Assembly: GCA_006226775.1 (NCBI GenBank)
Contig: SBGD01000081.1
Location: 81,223-145,222 of the forward strand
DNA length: 64,000 nt
From: Paracoccaceae bacterium
GTDB taxonomy: Bacteria; Pseudomonadota; Alphaproteobacteria; Rhodobacterales; Rhodobacteraceae
Direction: 5' to 3'
Below, piece by piece: positions 26,605 through 36,585 of this stretch. Position 1 is the stretch's first letter. Every line of letters starts with the position of its first letter. The notes below the pieces were generated by a model. That model worked only from the letters and a program-made list of their open reading frames with translations, made no database searches and was not told where the DNA came from. A program made the position numbers and the translations under genes.

Positions 26605-27368
26605 TGACGCAAGATACCGATGGCAGCGTGGAGTTCACCCTTTCGGGAAACCTGGGGGAGATCACCCTGAACCGCCCCGCCAAGCACAATGCCCTGACCC
26701 CCCGGATGTACCGCCAGATCGGTGACCGCTGCGCCGAGGCGAACGAGACCGCGGCGGCGCATGTGGTGATCTTTCGCGGTGCGGGCGAGCGCGCGTTCTG
26801 TGCCGGGTCGGACATCAAGGCGCTCGAGGGCTACGCGGATTTCTGGGTCTGGCGCAACCGCTACGATTACATCCCGCCGATCCTGGGTTTGCGCAAACCG
26901 GCGATCGCGGCGGTCAAGGGCTGGGCCCTGGGCGGCGGGCTCGAGATCGCGCTGGCCTGCGACCTGCGGGTGGTGGCGCGCTCCGCCGTCTTTGCCGCGC
27001 CCGAGGTGCAGCTGGGCTGGAACGGCGCAGGCGGCGCGGCGCAGCACCTGACGCGGATGTGCGGCCAGGGCCAGGCGATGAAGCTGCTGCTGACCGGAGA
27101 TCGTTTCGACGCCGAGGAAGCCCACCGCATCGGCATGGTGGAATACCTGGTCGAGCCGGGCGAGGAGCTGACCCGCGCCCGCGAGGTCGCGGCGCAGATC
27201 GCGGCCCATGCCCCCCATGCCACCCAGGCGGTCAAGGCGGCGGTGCGCGGGGCGCTGGATCTGAGCCTCGAACAGGGGCTGCGCAATGAAAACGAGTTGA
27301 TGTCCCTCTGTTTTGCCAAGGCGGAACAGGCCAAGATGCGCGAAAGGCAACCAGGGGACGACAGATGA
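26604..27368 (+). CDS. enoyl-CoA hydratase/isomerase family protein
   Basis: A 254-residue crotonase-family enzyme. Oxyanion-hole segments RAFCAGSDIKAL and GWALGGGLEIALACDL are present. Both catalytic glutamates of true hydratases are conserved at E114 and E134, twenty residues apart as in rat crotonase. This supports hydration of an unsaturated acyl-CoA rather than a divergent crotonase reaction. The start overlaps the dctM stop and the stop overlaps the IclR start (ATGA). It would act after CoA transfer by the twin CaiB enzymes downstream. Confidence 0.87.
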   Translation: MTQDTDGSVEFTLSGNLGEITLNRPAKHNALTPRMYRQIGDRCAEANETAAAHVVIFRGAGERAFCAGSDIKALEGYADFWVWRNRYDYIPPILGLRKPAIAAVKGWALGGGLEIALACDLRVVARSAVFAAPEVQLGWNGAGGAAQHLTRMCGQGQAMKLLLTGDRFDAEEAHRIGMVEYLVEPGEELTRAREVAAQIAAHAPHATQAVKAAVRGALDLSLEQGLRNENELMSLCFAKAEQAKMRERQPGDDR

Positions 27369-28168
27369 ACAAACGCGCGGCAACGGACGACGGCAAGAAG
27401 GGCAAATCCTCGGTCCCGGCGGTGGAAAAGGCGCTGGACGTGCTGGAACTGCTGACCGAACAGCCCTCGGGGCTGACGATGAACGAGATCGTCGATGCGC
27501 TGGGCCGCACCATGGGCGAGATCTACCGCGTCGTGGTCTACCTGACCGAGCGCGGCTACCTGCAGCAAAGCCCCGAGACCAGCCGCTATGCGCTGACCCT
27601 GAAGCTTTTCGAGCTGTCGCACCGGCACGACCCGACCGAGCGGCTGATCCATGCCGCCCTGCCGCTGCTGGAGCGGATCGCGGCACAGACCAACCAGTCG
27701 TGCCACCTGGGGGTCCTGAACCGCGAGAACGTGCTGGTGTTGACCTCGGTGCAAAGCCCGCTGCCCGCCGGATATTCGGTGCGCACCGGCGCGCTGTTTC
27801 CGGTGCGCCAGACCAGTTCGGGCCATGTGATCCTCGCCTTCTCGCCCGAGGACGTGCAGGAGCGCTACCTCGCCCGCCAGCCCGAGGCCGACCGTGCGGC
27901 CCTGGCCGAGCGGCTGGCCCGCATACGCCGGACGGGCTGCGAGGATACGCCGAGCACGATGATCGCCGGGGTCCGCAACCTCTGCGTGCCGGTGTTCGAC
28001 ACCCGCGGCGTGGTGGCGGCGATCACCTCGGGTTTCATCGGCCAGATCGGTGCGGCACCCACCGCCGAAGAGAGCCTCGCGCTCATCCGCCTCACCGCGC
28101 TGGACCTGTCGCAAGCGCTGGGCTTTCGCCCCGATGCCAGCCCCTTCGGCGCGGCCCTGACCTCATGA
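27365..28168 (+). CDS. IclR-family transcriptional regulator
   Basis: A 267-residue IclR protein: N-terminal winged helix (VEKALDVLELLTEQPSGLTM, then EIYRVVVYLTERGYLQQ) and C-terminal effector domain (CHLGVLNRENVLVLTSV, TGALFPVRQTSSGHVILAF). It lies inside the TRAP/CoA operon, overlapping the hydratase gene by four bases, so it is produced together with its presumed targets. The 23609-23773 divergent region upstream of dctP is the likely binding region. The effector is probably the imported acid or its CoA ester. Confidence 0.9.
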   Translation: MNKRAATDDGKKGKSSVPAVEKALDVLELLTEQPSGLTMNEIVDALGRTMGEIYRVVVYLTERGYLQQSPETSRYALTLKLFELSHRHDPTERLIHAALPLLERIAAQTNQSCHLGVLNRENVLVLTSVQSPLPAGYSVRTGALFPVRQTSSGHVILAFSPEDVQERYLARQPEADRAALAERLARIRRTGCEDTPSTMIAGVRNLCVPVFDTRGVVAAITSGFIGQIGAAPTAEESLALIRLTALDLSQALGFRPDASPFGAALTS

Positions 28169-28184
28169 CTTCAAGGAGACGACC

Positions 28185-29345
28185 ATGACATCCGACCTGC
28201 CCCTTGCCGGCCTTCGCGTGCTGGACTTCGCGCAATTTCTTGCCGGCCCGGCGGCGGCGCTGCGGCTGGCCGACCTCGGCGCAGAGGTGATCAAGATCGA
28301 ACGCCCCGATGGCGGCGACCTCTGCCGCGCGATGGTGGTCAACGAGCAGCGGCTGGACGGCGACAGCCTGGTGTTCCACACCTTCAACCGCGGCAAGAAA
28401 AGCGTCGCCGCCGACCTGAAGAACCCCGGCGACCTGGCCCGGGTGCGCGCGCTGGTCGGAACCGCCGACGTGATGATCCACAACTTCCGCCCCGGCGTGA
28501 TGGAGCGGATCGGGCTGGGGTTCGAGGCTGTCCAGGCGCTGAACCCCGGGCTGGTCTACGGCGCGGTGTCGGGCTATGGCGCAGAAGGCCCGTGGAAGGA
28601 CAAGCCGGGGCAGGATCTGCTGGTGCAGTCGCTTTCGGGCATCGCCTGGCTCAACGGCAATGACGGCGACGGGCCGGTGCCGACCGGGTTTGCCATGCTC
28701 GACGTGGCCACCGCCGGGCAGCTGGTGCAGGGCATCCTTGCCTGCCTGGTGCGGCGCGGGGTGACAGGCCGGGGCGGGCTGGTCGAGGTCGACCTGATGT
28801 CGGCGGCACTCGACATGACCTTCGAGCAATTCACCTGTTTTCTCAACGACGAAGCCGGTCAGCCGCGCCGCCACGCGCAAGGCAATGCCAACCCCTACCA
28901 GCCCGCGCCCTACGGCGTCTACCGCACCGCCGATGGCCACATGGCGCTTGCCATGGCGCCGCTGGCCAGGGTGGCCGCGCTGTTGCAGGCCCCCGAGATC
29001 GCCGCATTCGGGCAGAATCAGGCCTTCGTGCGGCTGGACGAGATCAAGGCGGTGGTGGCGGGCGTGCTGATACGCGAGCCGACGCAGCACTGGCTCGACA
29101 TCCTGGAGCCCGCGGGCCTGTGGTGCGCGCCGGTGCTGGACTGGCCGGCCTTTGCCGCCACCGAAGGCTTTGCGGCGCTCGACCCGGTTCAGGTGATCCG
29201 CACCGAAAGCGGTGCCGAGGCCCGGACCACCCGCTGCCCGATCCGCATCGACGGCAAGCTGCTGCGCAATCCCGCCGGGGGTCCGGCCCTTGGTGCCGAT
29301 ACCGAGGCGGTGCTCGGCCCCCTGCCCGCCGCTGCCCCGGCATGA
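28185..29345 (+). CDS. CaiB/BaiF-family CoA-transferase (first of two)
   Basis: A 386-residue class III CoA-transferase. N-terminal LRVLDFAQFLAGPAAALRLADLGAEVIKIE, FRPGVMERIGLG, and the catalytic aspartate D144 in GQDLLVQSLSGI. Length is normal. It moves CoA between carboxylic acids, probably activating the TRAP-imported acid. The downstream paralogue overlaps it by four bases. Adjacent class III pairs can form heteromers, as known for succinyl-CoA:L-malate CoA-transferase SmtAB; whether that applies here is inference. Confidence 0.88.
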   Translation: MTSDLPLAGLRVLDFAQFLAGPAAALRLADLGAEVIKIERPDGGDLCRAMVVNEQRLDGDSLVFHTFNRGKKSVAADLKNPGDLARVRALVGTADVMIHNFRPGVMERIGLGFEAVQALNPGLVYGAVSGYGAEGPWKDKPGQDLLVQSLSGIAWLNGNDGDGPVPTGFAMLDVATAGQLVQGILACLVRRGVTGRGGLVEVDLMSAALDMTFEQFTCFLNDEAGQPRRHAQGNANPYQPAPYGVYRTADGHMALAMAPLARVAALLQAPEIAAFGQNQAFVRLDEIKAVVAGVLIREPTQHWLDILEPAGLWCAPVLDWPAFAATEGFAALDPVQVIRTESGAEARTTRCPIRIDGKLLRNPAGGPALGADTEAVLGPLPAAAPA

Positions 29346-30475
29346 CCGGCCCGCTCGACGGCGTGACGGTGGTGGATTTCAGCCAGTTCCTCGCCGGGCC
29401 CTATGCCGCGCTGCGCCTGCTGGATCTGGGCGCGCGGGTGATCAAGGTGGAACAGCCCGACCGCGGCGATCTCTGCCGCTATCACTATGTCTCCGACACC
29501 CGGATCGACGGCGAATCGACCCTGTTTCACGCCATCAACCGCGGCAAGGAAAGCCTGACCCTCGATCTGAAAAGCCCCGAGGGCCGGGCGCGCGCGCATC
29601 GGCTGGTGGCCGTGGCCGACGTGGTGATCCAGAACTTCCGCCCCGGGGTGATCGACCGGCTGGGCCTGTCCTACGCGACCGCCAGCGCCCTGCGCCCCGG
29701 CCTGGTCTACGGCTCGATCTCCGGCTACGGCGAGAGCGGCGACTGGGCCGGCTTGCCCGGTCAGGACCTGCTGGCCCAGGCGCGCAGCGGCGTGATGGGC
29801 CTGAGCGGCAACCGCGGCCAAGGCCCGGTGCCGGTCGGCCTGCCGCTTGCCGATATCGCCGCCGGGGCCTGCCTGGCGCAGGGGCTGCTGGCCGGGCTCT
29901 ATCGCCAGGCGCGCAGCGGCATCGGCGCGCATGTGCAGACCAGCCTGCTGGAAGCGCTGATCGACCTGCAGTTCGAGTTTCTCTCCACGTGGATGAACAA
30001 TGGCCGCGTGCCGCCGCAGCGCTTGGCGCAGGGCTCGGCCCATGGCTACCTGGCCGCACCCTACGGCGTCTACGACACCGCGAAGGGCCACCTGGCGCTG
30101 GCCATGACGCCCCTGCCCGCGCTGGCCGAGGCGCTGGACCAGCCCGGCCTTGCCGAGCCTCTTGCGGACCTTGATGCCTTTCGCGACCGCGAGGCGATCC
30201 GCGCGCTCCTGCAGGCGGTCTTCGCCACGCGCAGCGCCGATGCCTGGGAGCGTGATCTTGGCGCCAGGGGCATCTGGTGCGCCCGGGTGCGCGACTGGCC
30301 CGACATGCTGGCCGAGGGCGGCCCGGCCGTCGCCGGGATGCTGCGCCCCGCCGGTGATCTGGCGCGCGTGGCGGCCCCCTTGCGGATCGACGGGGTGCGG
30401 CCCGAACCGGCCCTGCGCGGGCCGGGGCTGAACGAACACGGGGCCGCACTGGCCTCGGAATTCGGGCTGGGCTGA
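29342..30475 (+). CDS. CaiB/BaiF-family CoA-transferase (second of two)
   Basis: A 377-residue paralogue of the preceding enzyme with the same architecture: VVDFSQFLAGPYAALRLLDL, FRPGVIDRLGLS and catalytic D142 in GQDLLAQARSGV. The ATG lies in the ATGA overlap with the upstream gene. Both copies keep the catalytic aspartate, so neither is an obvious inactive subunit. It ends the operon 24 bases before the convergent aldehyde dehydrogenase gene. It probably works with its partner on the same CoA exchange or on a consecutive one. Confidence 0.87.
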   Translation: MTGPLDGVTVVDFSQFLAGPYAALRLLDLGARVIKVEQPDRGDLCRYHYVSDTRIDGESTLFHAINRGKESLTLDLKSPEGRARAHRLVAVADVVIQNFRPGVIDRLGLSYATASALRPGLVYGSISGYGESGDWAGLPGQDLLAQARSGVMGLSGNRGQGPVPVGLPLADIAAGACLAQGLLAGLYRQARSGIGAHVQTSLLEALIDLQFEFLSTWMNNGRVPPQRLAQGSAHGYLAAPYGVYDTAKGHLALAMTPLPALAEALDQPGLAEPLADLDAFRDREAIRALLQAVFATRSADAWERDLGARGIWCARVRDWPDMLAEGGPAVAGMLRPAGDLARVAAPLRIDGVRPEPALRGPGLNEHGAALASEFGLG

Positions 30476-30498
30476 TCGGCTCTGCCGCCCGCCGCGCG

Positions 30499-31998
30499 TC
30501 AGATGTCGAACGACACCCCCTGCGCCAGCGGCAGTTCGGCGGAATAATTCACCGTCGAGGTCTGCCGCCGCATGTAGCCCTTCCAGGCATCCGAGCCGCT
30601 TTCGCGCCCGCCGCCGGTTTCCTTTTCACCGCCGAAAGCCCCGCCGATCTCGGCCCCCGAGGGCCCGATATTGACATTGGCAATGCCGCAGTCCGAGCCC
30701 GCCGCCGAGAGAAACGTCTCGGCCTCGCGCAGGTTCAGCGTGAAGATGCAGGACGACAGGCCCTGCGGCACGTCGTTTTGCAGCGCGATGGCCTCGTCCA
30801 GCCTGTCGTAGTCCAGGACGTAGAGGATCGGCGCGAAGGTCTCGGTCTTCACGGTCCCGGTCTGGCCCGGCATCTCGACCAGCGCCGGCGCAACATAAGC
30901 CCCGCCCGGCATGCCCTCGGTCACCGGCGCGCCGCCATGCACCGTGCCGCCTTCGGCCCGTGCCGCGGCCAGCGCCTTTTGCATCGCCTCCAGCGCCTTC
31001 TTGTCGATCAGCGGCCCGATCAGGGTGCCGCTGTCACGCGGGTCGCCGATGGGCAGGCTGGCATAGGCCGCCTTCAGCCGGGCCATGAGGTCCGCCTTGA
31101 TCGAACGGTGCACGATCAGCCGCCGCAGGCTGGTGCAGCGCTGGCCCGCGGTGCCCACCGCCGAAAACACGATGCCGCGCACCGCCATGTCCAGATCGGC
31201 CGAAGGCGCCACGATCATCGCATTGTTGCCGCCGAGTTCCAGGATCGCCCGCCCCCAGCGCGCCGCCACCCTGGGGCCGACGATGCTGCCCATGCGGGTG
31301 GAGCCGGTGGCCGAGAGGATCGGCACGTCTTTCGACGACACCAGCGCATCGCCGATCTCGGCCCCGCCGAGGACCAGCTGGTGCAGGCCCTCGGGCGCCT
31401 CCGCGCCGAACCGGGCGATGGCGCGGCCGAGGATCTTCTGGCAGGCCATGGCGGTCAGCGGGGTCTTTTCCGAGGGTTTCCAGATCACCGGATTGCCGCA
31501 GACCAGCGCCAGTGCGGCGTTCCACGACCACACCGCCACCGGGAAGTTGAAGGCCGAGATCACCCCCACCGGCCCCATCGGGTGCCAGCTTTCGGTCATC
31601 TTGTGGCCCGGACGCTCGGAGGCGATGGTCAGCCCGTAAAGCTGGCGCGACTGGCCGACCGCAAGGTCGCAGATGTCGATCATCTCCTGCACTTCGCCCA
31701 GGCCCTCCGAGGTGATCTTGCCCGCCTCCAGCGTGACCAGCGCGCCAAGGGCCTCCTTGGCGGCGCGCAATTCCTCGCCCAAGAGGCGGACCAATTCGCC
31801 GCGCCGCGGGGCCGGGACGCTGCGCCAGGCCTTGAAGGCTTCCTGCGCTGCTTCGATGACGCCGGGCATGTCGGAAAGCGGCGTCTCGGCGACCCGCGCG
31901 ACTTCCACCCCGTCGATCGGCGAGACCACCGGCAGGGCGCCGCCGGTCACGTCTGCGTCGGTGAAGCCGAGGGTTTTCAGAACTGATGCGTGATCCAT
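30499..31998 (-). CDS. ALDH7-type aldehyde dehydrogenase (aminoadipate semialdehyde dehydrogenase-like)
   Basis: A 499-residue aldehyde dehydrogenase with general base E254 (AILELGGNNA) and nucleophile C288 in VGTAGQRCTSLRRL. The ALDH7/AmaB subfamily is marked by GQRCTSLRR, VWSWNAALALVCGNP and the C-terminal GGAFGGEKETGGGRESGSDA. Characterised members oxidise L-2-aminoadipate 6-semialdehyde in lysine catabolism. No other lysine-degradation gene is nearby, so a different aldehyde is possible. It converges with the CoA-transferase operon and seems to be a single-gene unit. Confidence 0.85.
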   Translation of the reverse strand: MDHASVLKTLGFTDADVTGGALPVVSPIDGVEVARVAETPLSDMPGVIEAAQEAFKAWRSVPAPRRGELVRLLGEELRAAKEALGALVTLEAGKITSEGLGEVQEMIDICDLAVGQSRQLYGLTIASERPGHKMTESWHPMGPVGVISAFNFPVAVWSWNAALALVCGNPVIWKPSEKTPLTAMACQKILGRAIARFGAEAPEGLHQLVLGGAEIGDALVSSKDVPILSATGSTRMGSIVGPRVAARWGRAILELGGNNAMIVAPSADLDMAVRGIVFSAVGTAGQRCTSLRRLIVHRSIKADLMARLKAAYASLPIGDPRDSGTLIGPLIDKKALEAMQKALAAARAEGGTVHGGAPVTEGMPGGAYVAPALVEMPGQTGTVKTETFAPILYVLDYDRLDEAIALQNDVPQGLSSCIFTLNLREAETFLSAAGSDCGIANVNIGPSGAEIGGAFGGEKETGGGRESGSDAWKGYMRRQTSTVNYSAELPLAQGVSFDI

Positions 31999-32302
31999 GG
32001 GAAAGCTCCTGTTGGTTACTGCCGCGTCGATGCCGCGCGACGGCCCGTCCTGGCCCGCGAACCCGCGCCGCAGATCGCCGTCCCTTTCATCTTGGGGTGT
32101 TCGCGGCCCGTGGCAAGGACGGGCCGGTCCCCCGTTGACGGATTATTCACGGATATGCGGTTTGATCGCTCGGAGATTGGCGCGCGCGGTCGGGCGGCGG
32201 GCGAGGCAGAGGAGGATGAGACAAGAAACAGGCTACGGCGCCCCGGAACCGCGCGACCCTGCGCACCGGTTTTCCGGCGGCGTCCCCGGTCATGCGGATC
32301 CC
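31999..32302. other. 304-base intergenic region, no gene seen
   Basis: It lies between the ALDH7 start and the stop of the TauE-like exporter gene. No credible coding frame or hairpin stands out. The AT-richer stretch near 32135-32170 (TTGACGGATTATTCACGG) is the best place for a promoter of the dehydrogenase gene, but I cannot define it. Confidence 0.35.
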
Positions 32303-33061
32303 CTAGCCAAGGGGCGCGCCCGGCGCCAGGGCCTTGCCGATCAGCAGGAGCGCCGAGCCCGCCAGCACCACGAGCACCACGTAGCGGAACTGCCGCTCGT
32401 CGATGCGGTCGCGCATCCGGTTGCCGTACCACATGCCCAGCAGCGCCGGGATCACCGCGAGGGCCGACAGCACGAAGACGCGCGGCTCCACCACGTTCCA
32501 GTAGAGAAAGGCGCCGATGGTGGGCAGGATGGCCGAGAGGTAACACAGGCTGAGCACCGGGATGTAGACGTCTTTCGGCAGGCGCAGCGCCATGAAATAG
32601 GGCACCAGGATCGTCCCGGCCAGCGACGACATCCCCGCCGTCACCCCCGCCGCCGCGGCCATCGGGATGCCCACCGGCAAGCGCGCCCGGGCCGACAGGG
32701 TGAACGCCGGCGCCAGCACCAGAAACAGCGCCGCCACCAGCGTCAGCCCCGCCACCAGCACCAGCAGGAGCGTCGGCGGCGTGACCCGCAACAGGCTGAC
32801 GCCGAGGATGGCCGAAAGGAACAGCGTGGCGGCTATCGGCCAATGCGGCAGCACCGTCCGCAAGGGATGCGTGCGCGGGTAGGCCTGCATCAGGTTGATC
32901 GACATGGTGGGGATCTGGACGATGGCAATCGCCGTCGGCACATCCGACAACAGCGCGATCAGCGGCACCGCCACCGGCGGCAGGCCCGAGCCGGACACCC
33001 CCTTGAGCAGCCCGCCGACCAGGCAGCTGACCACCACGGTCAGGATCAGCGCCGGATCCAT
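32303..33061 (-). CDS. TauE/SafE-family anion exporter
   Basis: A 252-residue integral membrane protein of the TauE/SafE (TSUP) family. About eight helices in two repeats; family segments LVGGLLKGVSGSGLPPVAVP near the N-terminus and GVTAGMSSLAGTILVPYFMAL at the second repeat. Members export sulfite, sulfoacetate or other small anions after sulfonate breakdown. No sulfonate gene is directly adjacent. The sulfatase about 26 kb away is the only sulfur-releasing enzyme in the window, and a link is speculative. Confidence 0.85.
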   Translation of the reverse strand: MDPALILTVVVSCLVGGLLKGVSGSGLPPVAVPLIALLSDVPTAIAIVQIPTMSINLMQAYPRTHPLRTVLPHWPIAATLFLSAILGVSLLRVTPPTLLLVLVAGLTLVAALFLVLAPAFTLSARARLPVGIPMAAAAGVTAGMSSLAGTILVPYFMALRLPKDVYIPVLSLCYLSAILPTIGAFLYWNVVEPRVFVLSALAVIPALLGMWYGNRMRDRIDERQFRYVVLVVLAGSALLLIGKALAPGAPLG

Positions 33062-33347
33062 CTCAGCCCTGCCCTGGAGGGGCGGTCACCGGCAGGCGCG
33101 CGCGCGCCGCCCTGTCACCCATCGGCAGCTGCCGCATGTCCATGATGTTTCTGCCCCCTGTGCATCGCCTGAAAGGCCTCGACGGTATAGGGCTCGATCT
33201 TGGGCATCTTGTCGATGGTGAATTGCGATCTGCCGGTCGCAGGCTCAAAGGCGGCGCGAGTGGGCCCTCCCACCGGGTGACGCGCGGGCCGGCAGGAGGG
33301 GATGCGCGGGCGGGCCAGAACGCGGCCCGCGATGCCGGGCCCCGCGC

Positions 33348-35036
33348 TCACTCCGCCGCGTAGGTCCGCAGGGGTTCGCCACTGCGCTGGGTCACGCCGA
33401 CGCCGGGCGCCGCACCGACGGCGGCATTCGACGGCGGCAGCAACGGCCGACCGCGCACCATGTCGGCGCCGCGTTCGGCCAGCATGATGGTCGGCGCGTT
33501 GAGGTTGGCATTGGGCTCGCTGGGAAAGACTGAACTGTCGATCACCCGCAGCCCGTCGAGGCCGCGGACTTTGAGTTCGCTGTCGACCACCGCCATGGCA
33601 TCCTCGCCCATCCGGCAGGTGCCGCAGGGGTGATAGGTGCTTTCCATGGTCTCGCGCACCCAGGCGTCGATCTCGTCGTCGGATTGCACGTCCCTGCCCG
33701 GCGCCATCTCCTCGCCGCGAAAGCGGTCAAAGGCGGGCTGGGCGACGATCTCGCGGGTCAGCCGCAGGCAGCGGCGAAAGCCCTCGCGGTCCTCTTCGCG
33801 GTCGAGGTAGTTGAACAGGATGTCGGGGTGTTCAAGCGGGTCCGGCGACCGCAGCCGCACATGGCCGCGGCTCTTCGGCTTGTTCGGGCCGGTCAGCACC
33901 ATGAAGCCATGCTCTTTCAGCGGCTGCTTGCCGTCATAGCGCACCGCGGCGGGCATGAAATGGAACTGGATGTCGGGCCATTCCAGCGAGGCATCGGAAC
34001 GGATGAAACCGCCGCTCTCGAAATGGTTGGTCGCCGACAATCCGCGCTTGAACAGGATCCATTCCGCCCCGATCAGGAACCGGCTCCAGAGGCTCATCCG
34101 ACCGTTCAGGGTGATCGGCTCCTTGCAGGCATACTGGATGTAGACCTCGGAATGATCCTGCAGGTTCTCGCCGACGCCGGGCAGGTCGTGCTGCACCTCG
34201 ACCCCGGCCTGGCGCAGCACCTCCGCCGGGCCGATGCCGGAGCGTTGCAGCAGGTGCGGCGCGCCGATCGGGCCGGAGGAGATCAGCACCTCGCGGCGGG
34301 CACGGGCGGTCTCGCGCTGGCCGGCGCGGTCGTATTCGACGCCCACCGCGCGCTTGCCCTCCAGCAGCACCCGGCGCGTCATCGCCGCGGTCAGCACCGT
34401 CAGGTTGGGCCGTGCCATGGCCGGCTTGAGATAGGCATTGGCGGTGGACCAGCGCCGCCCGTCCTTGACCGTCATGTGCATCGGGCCGAAGCCTTCCTGC
34501 AGGTGGCCATTGGGGTCTTCGGTGGTCACGTAACCGGCATCGCGCCCGGCCTCGACAAAGGCGCGGTAGAGCGGGTTCTTCATCTCGTTGCCGGCATTGA
34601 CCGCCAAGGGCCCGTCACCGCCGCGCCAGGCGTCGCCGCCCCCGTGCCAGCTTTCGGCACGCTGGAAATAGGGCAGGCAATTGGCATGGCCCCAGCCCCG
34701 GGCGCCCAGGTCTTCCCATTCGTCGAAATCGCGCGCATGGCCGCGCATGTAGACCAGCCCGTTGATCGAGGAGGACCCGCCCAGCACTTTGCCGCGCGGG
34801 CAATGGACGCGGCGGCCGTCCAGCCCCGGCTCGGGCTGGGTGTAGTAGCGCCAGTTGTATTTCCTGCCGTTCATCGGGATCGAGAAGGCGGTCGGCATCT
34901 GGATGAAGATCGACCTGTCCGAGCCGCCGACCTCCAGCACCAGCACCTCGACGGCGGGGTCTTCGCTCAGCCGGTTGGCCAGGACGCATCCGGCGGAACC
35001 GGCGCCAATGATGATGTAATCGTAGGACCGGGTCAT
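33348..35036 (-). CDS. GMC-family oxidoreductase, choline dehydrogenase (BetA)-like
   Basis: A 562-residue flavoprotein. FAD loop [22 protein letters not shown] signatures [18 protein letters not shown] and [18 protein letters not shown], and active-site histidine in [16 protein letters not shown] with [11 protein letters not shown]. Length and motifs fit choline dehydrogenase BetA (quinone-linked, membrane-associated), but no betaine aldehyde dehydrogenase or BetI is adjacent. It follows the NCS1 permease gene by 81 bases on the same strand and may oxidise an alcohol taken up by that permease. Confidence 0.85.
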   Translation of the reverse strand: MTRSYDYIIIGAGSAGCVLANRLSEDPAVEVLVLEVGGSDRSIFIQMPTAFSIPMNGRKYNWRYYTQPEPGLDGRRVHCPRGKVLGGSSSINGLVYMRGHARDFDEWEDLGARGWGHANCLPYFQRAESWHGGGDAWRGGDGPLAVNAGNEMKNPLYRAFVEAGRDAGYVTTEDPNGHLQEGFGPMHMTVKDGRRWSTANAYLKPAMARPNLTVLTAAMTRRVLLEGKRAVGVEYDRAGQRETARARREVLISSGPIGAPHLLQRSGIGPAEVLRQAGVEVQHDLPGVGENLQDHSEVYIQYACKEPITLNGRMSLWSRFLIGAEWILFKRGLSATNHFESGGFIRSDASLEWPDIQFHFMPAAVRYDGKQPLKEHGFMVLTGPNKPKSRGHVRLRSPDPLEHPDILFNYLDREEDREGFRRCLRLTREIVAQPAFDRFRGEEMAPGRDVQSDDEIDAWVRETMESTYHPCGTCRMGEDAMAVVDSELKVRGLDGLRVIDSSVFPSEPNANLNAPTIMLAERGADMVRGRPLLPPSNAAVGAAPGVGVTQRSGEPLRTYAAE

Positions 35037-35117
35037 GGGTCACCTCCGATGGATCGGGTTGAATTGCGGTGTTTTGACGTGTCGGCAGGCGGGCGTCGGA
35101 CCCGCCTGCCGGGGGTG

Positions 35118-36584
35118 TCAGCCCTTGGGGTAATCGCCCCAGCGCGGCCCCCTGGCCAGCATCCGGGTCAGCCCGTAGTGCACCAGCCCGGCAGCCAGGC
35201 AGGATGGCAGCGAGGCGGTCAGGTAGCGAAAGGCCTCGACATTGGCCAGCGTCTGGGGGTTGAACAGCCAGACATAGGTGACAAAGCCCACCACCAGCGC
35301 GAAAAGGCCGAGCGGGTTGAAGCCGCCGATGAACTCGTAAGCGCCGTTCTTCTGCGGCCCGTGCAGAGCCCGCAGGTCGAGCCGCTGGCGGCGCAGGAAG
35401 AAGTAGTCGGCAATGCCGATCCCGGCCAGCGCCGAGTTGAGCGCCGAGGTCCAGACCAGGAAGATGAAGAACCCGTCGTAAATCTGCGGCATGGCCACCG
35501 CCAGCACCAGCGGAATGACGCAGAAGCCAAAGAGCAGCGTGCCCCAGCCGATGCGGCGCAGCCCCGCGGTGCCGACCTGGCGCAGCCCGACAATCGCGGT
35601 ATAGAGGATGTTGGCCATCGAGGTGATATTGGCGAAGGCAACGAAGCCCAGCGCCACGATCCCGACCCCGATCCCGGCAATCCCCGCCATCCAGATGGTC
35701 GGATCGCTGTCGCCCAGCGACACGGCAGCGAACAGCCCCACGATCTCGCCCAGCACCGCGGCGCCGAAGATGCCCACCAGGTTGGGCCAGAAGGCCGTCC
35801 GCTCGTTGCGGGTCAGCCGCGCGAGGTTGCCGATATAGGGCCACCACGAGAAGCCTGCGGCCATGTTGATCTCGATGGCGATGATGAAGTTCAGGTGACG
35901 GTCCTCGAAGGGCGGATCGAGCGCCTCCATCGCCATCAGATCGGCAAAGGAATGCTGGCGGAAGATCAACCAGAGCATGCCCAGCATCAGCAGCACCAGC
36001 GTCGGCGAGACGATCATGTTGAACACCTTGATCGAGGTCGGCCCGCGCGCCACGATCACCCTGGTCAGCAGGATCGCCCCCACCGCCGCAATCGCCGTCT
36101 TGATGCCCATGGGCGAGGCCGTGCCGCCACTGGCCAGCGCGGTCAGCCCGTCGATCGAGCGGCCGAACATCATCGCCAGAACGGCGAGCCAGCCCATGGT
36201 CAGCACGATGACCGCGAGCAGGTAGACCACCCGGCTGCCGTTGTAGCCGAACTGGCTGCGCAGCGCGGTGAACTGCTCGACGCCGTAGCGCCCGGTCATC
36301 ACCGTGGTCGCCAGCGCGGTCAGCACCACGCCCAGGATGTTGCCGATCACGATGGCGGCGATGCCTTCCTTCGGGCCGACGAACAGACCCACGGCCCCGC
36401 CGATCAGGAAGGCCCAGGTGGCAATCGCCAAGGCCGAGTTGGAAAAGGTGAACTCCTTGAAGCCCCAGAGCCGTTCCGAGGGCAGAAGGGGCGCGTCGCC
36501 CCGCTCGGCGGCGGCGGCAAAGCTGTCGGGGGTGCCATCGGCCGCAGTGGCCTCATAGGGGCCGGAAACGGATTGCATTGTCAT
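35118..36584 (-). CDS. NCS1-family nucleobase/cation symporter (cytosine/purine/allantoin permease type)
   Basis: A 488-residue membrane protein with about twelve helices. NCS1 signatures are visible: ERLWGFKEFTFSNSALAIATWAFLIG, then GRYGVEQFTALRSQFGYNGSR, and NMAAGFSWWPYIGNLARLTR with the aromatic ligand-binding pair. Members import cytosine, purines, hydantoins or allantoin with sodium or protons. It starts one base after the stop of a 54-residue membrane protein gene, a very tight coupling. With a polysaccharide-deacetylase-family amidohydrolase upstream, a cyclic ureide or imide is a plausible cargo. Confidence 0.88.
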   Translation of the reverse strand: MTMQSVSGPYEATAADGTPDSFAAAAERGDAPLLPSERLWGFKEFTFSNSALAIATWAFLIGGAVGLFVGPKEGIAAIVIGNILGVVLTALATTVMTGRYGVEQFTALRSQFGYNGSRVVYLLAVIVLTMGWLAVLAMMFGRSIDGLTALASGGTASPMGIKTAIAAVGAILLTRVIVARGPTSIKVFNMIVSPTLVLLMLGMLWLIFRQHSFADLMAMEALDPPFEDRHLNFIIAIEINMAAGFSWWPYIGNLARLTRNERTAFWPNLVGIFGAAVLGEIVGLFAAVSLGDSDPTIWMAGIAGIGVGIVALGFVAFANITSMANILYTAIVGLRQVGTAGLRRIGWGTLLFGFCVIPLVLAVAMPQIYDGFFIFLVWTSALNSALAGIGIADYFFLRRQRLDLRALHGPQKNGAYEFIGGFNPLGLFALVVGFVTYVWLFNPQTLANVEAFRYLTASLPSCLAAGLVHYGLTRMLARGPRWGDYPKG

Positions 36585-36585
36585 G

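Noticed and set aside
33062..33347. Possible short gene on the minus strand between the BetA-like and TauE genes
   Set aside because: A frame of up to 78 codons exists, but it has no ribosome site, no family resemblance and starts inside the neighbouring gene. It could be a remnant; not supported as a gene.
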